Positions 57,042-64,000 of a DNA stretch of 64,000 nt are shown here, piece by piece. The stretch is from Bosea sp. NBC_00550 (GTDB lineage Bacteria > Pseudomonadota > Alphaproteobacteria > Rhizobiales > Beijerinckiaceae): NCBI RefSeq assembly GCF_026020075.1, contig NZ_CP102772.1, forward strand, positions 248,001 through 312,000, read 5' to 3'. The position numbers and the translations under genes were made by a program. Each line of letters starts with the position of its first letter. Positions within the stretch are counted from its first letter, which is position 1. The notes under the pieces were generated by a model. The model did not search any database, was not told the DNA's origin, and was given only the letters and a program-made list of their open reading frames with translations.

Positions 57042-57542
57042 CTACGCCCCGTCCTCGTCACGATAGTTGCCGGCGAGGTGGCGGCCGCGCTCGGTCAGCG
57101 TCGAGAGCACGCGCTCGAACACCTTGAGCTCGTCGGGCGCGATGCCCTCGAGCCAGCGCGCCTCGAAGCCGAGCGCCAGCGGCACGATCTGGTTGTAGAT
57201 GCGCCGGCCGGCAGCAGTCAGCGTCGCGAAGGATTCGCGCCGGTCCTGCCGGTTCTCCGCACGCGAGACGAGGCCGCGTTTCTCCAGCTCGGTGACAGCG
57301 CGCGAGACCTTGGTCTTGTGCATCTGGGCGAGCTCGCCGATGTCGCGCGAGGTCAGCTTGCCGAACTCGCCGAGCTGCGCCACCACCCGCCATTCCGGGA
57401 TGCCGATGCCGAAATGCTCGCCATAGATGCGCCCGAGCGCGCGGCCGCCCAGCGTGCCCACGACGTTGAGGCGATAGGGCAGGAAGCGCTCCAGATGGAG
57501 CGCCTGGTTTTCCGGATCGGGTGCTGGCGGTTTCGTTGTCAT
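57042..57542 (-). CDS. MarR family transcriptional regulator
   Basis: 166 residues with the MarR winged helix: WRVVAQLGEFGKLTSRDIGELAQMHKTKVSRAVTELEKRGLV and the wing RRESFATLTAAGR. It starts 19 bp after the TRAP binding-protein gene, same strand, beside an aromatic-acid-type cluster. Ligand likely a carboxylic or aromatic acid. Confidence 0.9.
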   Translation of the reverse strand: MTTKPPAPDPENQALHLERFLPYRLNVVGTLGGRALGRIYGEHFGIGIPEWRVVAQLGEFGKLTSRDIGELAQMHKTKVSRAVTELEKRGLVSRAENRQDRRESFATLTAAGRRIYNQIVPLALGFEARWLEGIAPDELKVFERVLSTLTERGRHLAGNYRDEDGA

Positions 57543-57561
57543 GGCGATGGACAGGCGCGCC

Positions 57562-58647
57562 TCAGCGCGCCTTCAGCCTGTTCATGAACGAGTCGTAGGA
57601 CAGCTCTGCCACCTGCCACCAGAGCAGGTTCTCGCCACGGAAGGCGACCATCGAATCGTAGCCCTTCTTGAAGTCCGGGCTTTTGGCGCTGGTTTCGGCG
57701 TAATACTCCTCGGCCGCCTTGAGCGCCGCTTCCATGACCGGCAGCGGGAAGCCGCGCAGCTGCGCGCCCTGCGAGACCAACCGGCGCAGGCCGCCGGGGT
57801 TCACGAAGTCGTACTTCGCCAACATCCAGTTGTTGGCCGCTTCGCAGGCGTTCTGGACGATGGCCTGATAGTGCTTCGGCAGCTTGGCCCAGGCATCCTT
57901 GCCGATGATCAGGTGCAGCATTGCGCCGCCCTCCCACCAGCCGGGGTAGTAGTAGTATTTCGCGACGCGGATGAAGCCGAGCTTCTCGTCGTCATAGGGG
58001 CCGACGAACTCGGCCGCGTCGATCGTGCCGCGCTCCAGCGCCGGATAGACGTCGCCGGGCGCGATCTGCGTCGGCACCACGCCGAGCTTGGCGAGAACCG
58101 CGCCGCCCATGCCGCCGATGCGGAACTTCAGCCCCTTGAGGTCGTCGAGACCAGTGAGTTCCTTGCGGAAGAAGCCGCCCATCTGGCAGCCGGAATTGCC
58201 GCAGGGGATCGAATAGGCATTGAAGCGGTCGAGCACGCCGTTCACGATCTGCTCGCCGCCGCCGAAATACCACCAGCTATGCTGCTGGCGGGCGTTGAGG
58301 CCGAAGGGGATGCCGGTGCCGAGCCCGAGCGTCGGGTCCTTGCCGATGTAGAAATAGGTGGGGGAATGCGCGCATTCGACCGTGCCGGAGGAGACGGCAT
58401 CGAGCGCCTGCAGGCCGGGCACGATCTCGCCGGGTGCGAAGACCTGGATGTCGAACTTGCCGTCGGTCGCCTCGGATACGTATTTCGAGAACTGCTGCGC
58501 TGTGCCGAAGATCGTGTCGAGCGACTTCGGGAAGCTCGAGGTCAACCGCCATTTCACCTCGGGCTGGGACTGAGCGATCGCCGGCATCGCGACCGAAGTC
58601 GCCGCGGCGGCGAGCGCCCCCGTTTTCAAAAAGCTGCGACGTTCCAT
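57562..58647 (-). CDS. TRAP transporter solute-binding protein (DctP/TakP type)
   Basis: 361 residues, Tat-like signal (MERRSFLKTGALAAAA ... MPAIAQ). It shares [39 protein letters not shown] and [12 protein letters not shown] with the protein at 11714. No DctQ/M genes are near. It is divergent from the FAH gene across 62 bp and followed by the MarR gene. Confidence 0.93.
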   Translation of the reverse strand: MERRSFLKTGALAAAATSVAMPAIAQSQPEVKWRLTSSFPKSLDTIFGTAQQFSKYVSEATDGKFDIQVFAPGEIVPGLQALDAVSSGTVECAHSPTYFYIGKDPTLGLGTGIPFGLNARQQHSWWYFGGGEQIVNGVLDRFNAYSIPCGNSGCQMGGFFRKELTGLDDLKGLKFRIGGMGGAVLAKLGVVPTQIAPGDVYPALERGTIDAAEFVGPYDDEKLGFIRVAKYYYYPGWWEGGAMLHLIIGKDAWAKLPKHYQAIVQNACEAANNWMLAKYDFVNPGGLRRLVSQGAQLRGFPLPVMEAALKAAEEYYAETSAKSPDFKKGYDSMVAFRGENLLWWQVAELSYDSFMNRLKAR

Positions 58648-58709
58648 ATGGTCTCCTCCCGAAGGCTTGTTGCGTCCTTATTGGCGCGTCCGCGAAGGAA
58701 TGAAAAGAG

Positions 58710-59720
58710 ATGAAGCTTGCCTCGCTCTCGCATGGCCGTGATGGCCGCCTCGTCGTCGTCTCGCGGGACCTGACGCGGGCGACCGACGCCTTTCCCGTCG
58801 TCGCGACCCTGCAGGCGGCACTGGACGACTGGGAGCGCCATGCCCCGCGTCTGGCCGACCTTGCCGAGAGTCTGGAGCACGGCTCGGTGCCGTCCTTCCG
58901 CTTTCATGAGCACCATTGCGCCGCGCCGCTGCCGCGCGCCTATCAGTGGCTCGACGGCTCGGCCTATGTGAACCATGTCGATCTCGTCCGGAAGGCGCGC
59001 GGCGCGGCCATGCCGGACAGTTTCTGGACCGATCCGCTGATGTACCAGGGCGGCAGCGACGTCACACTCGGGCCGCGCCAGCCGGTGCTGGCACGCAGCG
59101 AGGAGGACGGCATCGATTTCGAGGCCGAGATCGCGGTCGTGACCGGCGACGTGCCGATGGGTGCGAGCCGCGCCGAGGCGCTCGGGCACATCCGGCTCAT
59201 CATGCTCGCAAACGACGTGAGCCTGCGGAATCGGATTCCCGGCGAATTAGCGAAAGGCTTTGGATTCGTTCAGTCAAAGCCTGCCTCGGCCTTCTCCCCG
59301 GTCGCGGTCACGCCGGACGAGCTCGGCTCCGCCTGGCAGGACGGCAAGCTCAGCCTGCCGCTGCTGGCCCAGGTTAACGGCACGCTCTTCGGCAAGCCCG
59401 ATGCCGGTGTCGACATGACTTTCGATTTCGGCACGCTCGTCGCCCACGCCGCCGCGACGCGGCGCCTCTCCGCCGGAACGATCATCGGCTCCGGCACGGT
59501 CTCGAACCGCGATTCCGATGGCGGCCCCGGCAGGCCTGCCGCGGAGGGCGGGCTGGGCTATGCCTGCATCGCCGAGCAGCGCATGGTCGAGACGATTCGC
59601 CAGGGCGAGCCGCAGACGCCGTTCCTGCGCTTCGGCGACACGGTCCGCATCGAGATGAAGGATGCCGCCGGGCATTCGATCTTCGGCGCGATCGAACAGG
59701 AGATCCTGCCTCATGTCTAA
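58710..59720 (+). CDS. fumarylacetoacetate hydrolase family protein
   Basis: 336 residues. The C-terminal FAH fold has FRFHEHHCAAPLPRAYQWLDG, DFEAEIAVVTGD (metal-binding Glu pair), IMLANDVSLRN and GSGTVSNRD. It cleaves a C-C bond of an acylpyruvate-type compound at the end of aromatic breakdown. The DinB gene follows 8 bp later. Confidence 0.9.
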   Translation: MKLASLSHGRDGRLVVVSRDLTRATDAFPVVATLQAALDDWERHAPRLADLAESLEHGSVPSFRFHEHHCAAPLPRAYQWLDGSAYVNHVDLVRKARGAAMPDSFWTDPLMYQGGSDVTLGPRQPVLARSEEDGIDFEAEIAVVTGDVPMGASRAEALGHIRLIMLANDVSLRNRIPGELAKGFGFVQSKPASAFSPVAVTPDELGSAWQDGKLSLPLLAQVNGTLFGKPDAGVDMTFDFGTLVAHAAATRRLSAGTIIGSGTVSNRDSDGGPGRPAAEGGLGYACIAEQRMVETIRQGEPQTPFLRFGDTVRIEMKDAAGHSIFGAIEQEILPHV

Positions 59721-59728
59721 GCCGCGCG

Positions 59729-60307
59729 ATGTCTGAGAGCGCGGGCCGCCATGGGCCGTTGAGCGCCCATTTCCGCAAGATGGCGCATAACAACGCCTGG
59801 GCGAACTGGCGGCTGCTCTCGGCCTGCATGCGGCTCGGCGACGAGGCGTTCACGGCGACGCGCACGAGCTTCTTCCCCTCGCTGCATGAGACGCTGAACC
59901 ACAACCTGATGGTCGATCTCTATTACATCGACGCGCTCGAACGCGGCGGGCTTGGCCGGCAGGTGTTCGAGCGCTTCCGACCCTTCGACTTGAGCGGGCT
60001 GTTCCAGGCGCAGACCGTGGCCGACCGCCGCCTGATCGCCGTCTGCGACGGGTTCACGGACGCCACTTTCAGCTCCACCGTCGCCACCGACCGCGGCGAG
60101 CATGGCGCGATCGAGGAGCGGATCGACGACCTGCTGGCGCATCTCTTCCAGCATCAGATCCACCATCGTGGCCAGGCCCATGCGATGCTGGCCGGCACCG
60201 AAGTCCCTCCGCCGCAGCTCGACGAGTATTTCCTGCTGTTCGACTCGCAGCAGACGCGCGTCGAGCTGCGCCGCCTCGACCTGCTTCCACCGGAAGAGTT
60301 GCTCTGA
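59729..60307 (+). CDS. DinB family protein (putative metal-dependent isomerase/hydrolase)
   Basis: 192 residues; four-helix DinB/YfiT fold with the metal histidines in LHETLNHN and LFQHQIHHRGQAHAML. Related proteins include thiol-dependent maleylpyruvate isomerases. That reading would suit its operon partner FAH, but it is inference. Confidence 0.85.
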   Translation: MSESAGRHGPLSAHFRKMAHNNAWANWRLLSACMRLGDEAFTATRTSFFPSLHETLNHNLMVDLYYIDALERGGLGRQVFERFRPFDLSGLFQAQTVADRRLIAVCDGFTDATFSSTVATDRGEHGAIEERIDDLLAHLFQHQIHHRGQAHAMLAGTEVPPPQLDEYFLLFDSQQTRVELRRLDLLPPEELL

Positions 60308-60401
60308 GCCGGGAAGGCGGGCTTGCCGTGCTTGGCGGCGGCCCGCGCGCCGGATAACCTGATCCGGAAGCGCCGATGTCTGCCGCGAGAGCCGAGATGC
60401 C

Positions 60402-60935
60402 ATGACCGAGACCGTGCCGTTCTATTCGACCACCATACCGCTCGCCTTCTTCATCTGGGGCCCGGTGCTGGTGGTGGTGCTGTTCTGGGCGGTCGGCTTC
60501 TGGTCGAACCGGCAGGGCGTGCCGCGCATGCTGGAGAGCGACTGGGATGGCTACAACGTCGCCGATGTCGAGAAGCTGTTCTCGCTCTATGGCGAGAAAA
60601 TTCGCGCCCGCTACCGCAACCGCGTGCTGCCGGCCGATGTCGCCTGCGCCTTCACCTATGCGATCGTCGGCGCGCTGCTGATCGTCGGGCTCGGCATGCG
60701 CGGGCAGCCCTGGTGGGTGGCGGCGCTCTGCGGCGGGGGCTGGCTGCTCGGTGGGCTCTGCGATGTCGCCGAGAACTTCGCTGTGGCGCGCCTGCTCGAC
60801 CGTTACCCCCAGGTCGATGGCGGCAATGTCGCCTTCGCCAGCGCGATGACGCGGCTGAAGCTCGTCCTCTTCGCGCTCGGCGTCGTCGGCGCGCTCGTCG
60901 CGGCCTATCTCGTCTTCAAGCCTCTGGCGAGCTGA
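60402..60935 (+). CDS. membrane protein of unknown function
   Basis: 177 residues, four hydrophobic segments (about residues 12-33, 85-105, 106-126 and 150-172) with a hydrophilic loop (DWDGYNVADVEKLFSLYGEKIRARYRNRV) between the first two. Its 3' end overlaps the convergent GNAT gene by 20 bp. Family not recognised. Confidence 0.72.
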   Translation: MTETVPFYSTTIPLAFFIWGPVLVVVLFWAVGFWSNRQGVPRMLESDWDGYNVADVEKLFSLYGEKIRARYRNRVLPADVACAFTYAIVGALLIVGLGMRGQPWWVAALCGGGWLLGGLCDVAENFAVARLLDRYPQVDGGNVAFASAMTRLKLVLFALGVVGALVAAYLVFKPLAS

Positions 60936-61539
60936 GCTTCAACCAATCGCCAAGCGTGAGCTTGAGACGGGCGGCAGGCACCGCCGGTTCGCCGATGAGG
61001 ATATCGGGGTCGGACGGCTCGGCTTCGAAGCCGAGCCGCTCCGCCAGACGCAGCGAGGCGCTGTTGAGCGGATGGGTCGTGATGGCGATCGCCGGGAAAC
61101 CGAGCGTGCCGAACGCATGGTGCAGCAGGCATATCGCCGCTTCCCCGGCATAGCCCTTGCCCCAGTGGCGCACTTCGAAGCGATAGCTGAGCTGGACATC
61201 GTCCACGGGCTCGCCATCCGGAATGAGGCCGACATAGCCGGTGAACTCGGCCGGGTCCGCCCTGGCGAAGACCGACCAGTAGCCGAGCCCCTGCGCGACA
61301 TGGCTGAAGCTGCGTGCCGCCACCGCGTCTCGCCCCATCGCCGGATCGCCGATAGCCGCGATATGGCGCATCACCTGCGGATCGGCGTTCATGCGGGCGA
61401 TAGTATCGATGTCGTCGAGCCGGCGCGGGCGCAGCAGCAGTCTCTCGCTTTCCAGTTCTGGCAGCACGAAGCGATCCTTCTCGATGAGGCGACAGCGCAC
61501 ACCCTCAGAACTCTGGTGCAGTGCCTGCGGGCTTCCCAT
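60916..61539 (-). CDS. GNAT family N-acetyltransferase (RimJ/RimL type)
   Basis: 207 residues: LESERLLLRPRRLDDIDTIARM, SYRFEVRHWGKGYAGEAA and NSASLRLAERLGF are typical. The start is uncertain because the first 25 residues precede the usual LxTERLxLR start. Confidence 0.87.
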   Translation of the reverse strand: MGSPQALHQSSEGVRCRLIEKDRFVLPELESERLLLRPRRLDDIDTIARMNADPQVMRHIAAIGDPAMGRDAVAARSFSHVAQGLGYWSVFARADPAEFTGYVGLIPDGEPVDDVQLSYRFEVRHWGKGYAGEAAICLLHHAFGTLGFPAIAITTHPLNSASLRLAERLGFEAEPSDPDILIGEPAVPAARLKLTLGDWLKLSSPEA

Positions 61540-61575
61540 ATCCTGCCGGGCGCCAAGCTGAAACGCGCCGGGAGA

Positions 61576-62097
61576 ATGGGAATGCTGCTTCGTCGTTGGG
61601 TCCTGGCCGTGCTGGCCCTCACCCTGTCAGGAACGATGCTGTCGCCGGCCACGGCGCAGGAGGATCTGATCTTCCGCAAGTCGACGGTCTGGAAGATGCT
61701 GACCCCTAACGACAAGCTCGCCGTCTACGGCGTCGACGATCCGATCATCGATGGCGTCGCCTGCCACTACACCGTGCCCGAGAAGGGCGGCGTATCCGGC
61801 ATGTTCGGCGTAGCCGAGGAAGTCTCCGAGGTCTCGCTCGCCTGCCGCCAGGTCGGCCCCATCAAGTTCAAGGAGAAGGCGGAGCAGGGCGATGTCGTCT
61901 TCCGCGAGCGCCGCTCGCTGGTCTGGAAGAAGATGCAGATCGTGCGCGGCTGCGACGCCAAGCGCAACGTGCTGGTCTATCTGGTCTATACCGACAAGCT
62001 GATCGACGGCTCGCCGCAGAACTCGACCTCGACCGTGCCGATCATGCCCTGGGGCGCATCCGGCGAACCGCCGAAATGCTCGGAGTGGATCAAGTGA
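61576..62097 (+). CDS. creA: CreA family secreted protein
   Basis: 173 residues from the ATG at 61576 (GGGAG just upstream). Signal peptide ends LSPATAQE. The CreA core is nearly complete: STVWKMLTPNDKLAVYGVDD, SLACRQVGPIKFKEK, RRSLVWKKMQIVRGCDAKR and NSTSTVPIMPWG. Function is still unknown in all bacteria. Confidence 0.93.
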   Translation: MGMLLRRWVLAVLALTLSGTMLSPATAQEDLIFRKSTVWKMLTPNDKLAVYGVDDPIIDGVACHYTVPEKGGVSGMFGVAEEVSEVSLACRQVGPIKFKEKAEQGDVVFRERRSLVWKKMQIVRGCDAKRNVLVYLVYTDKLIDGSPQNSTSTVPIMPWGASGEPPKCSEWIK

Positions 62098-62109
62098 GCG
62101 GAAGGGCGA

Positions 62110-62439
62110 TCAATCGCTGCAGGTGATGCTGAGCGGCTGCTCGGCCACCTGCGTCGGGCTCGGCCGCGCGACCGTGCCCGTGAAATCCTCGCGGTCGGCG
62201 ACGCCGAAGGCGACGGCCTTGCCGAAGCCCTGGGATTCGCACCAGGCGGTGGCGACGATCTTGCCGCATTCCGCCTTGGTGGAGATGCAGTCGGCGACGC
62301 CGTAGCCGTCGCTGGCCGGGATCAGGAAGGTGCGCGGCTCGTTGGCGGCGGCCACCGAGCGGCTGGACGGCATCACCGAGAGCGAGATGCCGGCGGCAAC
62401 GATCCCCAGCAGTCCGACGAAGGCCACGGCGCGGCGCAT
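62110..62439 (-). CDS. small secreted protein of unknown function
   Basis: 109 residues with an N-terminal hydrophobic signal or anchor (VAFVGLLGIVAAGISLSV) and four cysteines in DCISTKAECGKIV, WCESQGFG and ITCSD. Probably two disulfides. Convergent with creA, 12 bp apart. Confidence 0.75.
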   Translation of the reverse strand: MRRAVAFVGLLGIVAAGISLSVMPSSRSVAAANEPRTFLIPASDGYGVADCISTKAECGKIVATAWCESQGFGKAVAFGVADREDFTGTVARPSPTQVAEQPLSITCSD

Positions 62440-62532
62440 GAATTGAGTTTCCTGGTGACGACCGGCGGAGAACCCGCGAATCGGGATGATGGTTCCGGCC
62501 GGTTAAATTTGAATGAAGCGCGGCAACCTTGG

Positions 62533-62551
62533 TGCAATGCTGCATTGCAGC
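62533..62551. promoter_or_regulatory. overlapping dyad with a CTGC-N3-GCAG core
   Basis: TGCAATGC-T-GCATTGCA (62533-62549) overlaps a second dyad, GCTGCA-T-TGCAGC (62539-62551). Its core CTGCATTGCAG fits the CTGC-N3-GCAG pattern described for the PHB regulator PhaR. It stands upstream of both the cysS leader (+) and the small secreted-protein gene (-). Confidence 0.45.
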
Positions 62552-62603
62552 AATCGGCCGCCCTCTTGACGGAAAGCTTGCGGAAAGGCAATCAGTTCTT
62601 CCC

Positions 62604-62648
62604 ATGACGCGAGCCGCCATCAACAGCCCTTGCATTATTTGCCGCTAG
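62604..62648 (+). CDS. cysteine-containing leader peptide upstream of cysS
   Basis: Fourteen codons from the ATG at 62604 to TAG: MTRAAINSPCIICR. Cysteine codons are the 10th and 13th (TGC at 62631 and 62640), two of the last five sense codons, a strong enrichment for a rare amino acid. GGAAAGG lies about 15 bases before the ATG, rather far. A TTGACG that could act as a -35 box is at 62566. It ends five bases before the antiterminator arm, so a ribosome at its stop codon would cover that arm. Confidence 0.6.
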   Translation: MTRAAINSPCIICR

Positions 62649-62652
62649 CTTT

Positions 62653-62758
62653 CGCTGGCCGGCTGCTCACGTCCTCGTCCTGAAAACGAACCGACAAAAG
62701 CGCCCCGGCCAGCGGCCAGGTCGTTTTTTGCTTTTCGCCGTTTCGTTCGTTTTCAGGA
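62653..62758 (+). promoter_or_regulatory. candidate cysteine-responsive attenuator and Shine-Dalgarno-sequestering leader of cysS
   Basis: Arm 2 (62653-62662, CGCTGGCCGG) pairs perfectly over 10 bp with arm 3 (62705-62714, CCGGCCAGCG). Arm 3 can instead pair with 62714-62720 to form the terminator CCGGCC-AGC-GGCC(A)GG followed by TCGTTTTTT (to 62729). A separate 14-bp perfect helix (62678-62691, TCCTGAAAACGAAC, against 62745-62758) holds the cysS Shine-Dalgarno CAGGA (62754-62758) in its right arm. An inner AAAAGC/GCTTTT helix (62696-62701 against 62730-62735) extends it. The outer helix is compatible with the terminator but would cross the antiterminator pairing, so the two states exclude each other. 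Confidence 0.6.
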
Positions 62759-62768
62759 TTTAGCCCCG

Positions 62769-64000
<1,232 letters not shown>

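Noticed and set aside
62653..62768. T-box riboswitch for cysS
   Set aside because: No T-box consensus or specifier stem; T-boxes are not expected in alphaproteobacteria. The leader-peptide model explains the pairings better.

Overview
The window is a high-GC bacterial chromosome segment with short gaps, many 1-20 bp gene overlaps and genes on both strands. The gene complement points to an alphaproteobacterium of the order Hyphomicrobiales (Rhizobiales): a PleC/PdhS-type histidine kinase, class II DAHP synthase, tripartite tricarboxylate (TctCBA) and TRAP binding proteins, DUF2865, DUF2059 and CreA proteins, and a gph/rpiA/DUF2059/gor gene set. A Bosea-like genus would fit, but that is only an impression. 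I see no prophage, insertion sequence or CRISPR array.

Layout. 1-6.4 kb: Tat-exported SMP-30/gluconolactonase (cut by the left edge), TauE/SafE permease, GNAT enzyme, DUF1289, cobS, cobT, ddl. 6.5-11.3 kb: PleC/PdhS-like kinase, thermonuclease, then a tightly overlapping set (GST, two tandem paralogous secreted proteins, uracil-DNA-glycosylase-like) and a porin-like small secreted protein. 11.4-16.1 kb: candidate small RNA, TRAP binding protein, GNAT, agmatinase, secreted protein, spermidine-synthase-like protein. 16.2-25 kb: MFS, polar amino acid ABC importer without its ATPase, map, 3-hydroxyisobutyrate-dehydrogenase-like gene, and an operon of an amine oxidase with two transporters. 25.1-31.4 kb: cytoplasmic chemoreceptor with a PilZ-like domain, an uncharacterised three-gene membrane module, moaA, DUF971. 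31.4-37.4 kb: EamA exporter and trans-sulfuration enzyme divergent from an Lrp regulator, L,D-transpeptidase, lytic transglycosylase, SGNH-like protein. 37.4-48.9 kb: tRNA-Val, gph, rpiA, DUF2059, APC permease, epimerase, tctCBA, O-antigen-ligase-like protein, gor. 49-64 kb: aroG, outer-membrane barrel, gltX, MHS-type MFS, DUF2865, purC, a MarR/TRAP/FAH/DinB catabolic cluster, creA, and cysS (cut by the right edge).

The most striking signal is in the leader of cysS. A 14-codon ORF with two cysteine codons is followed by mutually exclusive antiterminator and terminator pairings. A 14-bp helix also captures the cysS Shine-Dalgarno sequence. Together these read as a cysteine-responsive attenuator combined with a translational switch. 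The second signal is two families of structured intergenic repeats (six copies) that lie only between convergent genes. In one family, three helices change sequence between copies but keep their pairing. Other points worth a second look are the membrane module at 26.9-29.8 kb, an orphan terminator that implies a small RNA at 11.4 kb, and the duplicated secreted proteins at 9.4-10.3 kb.
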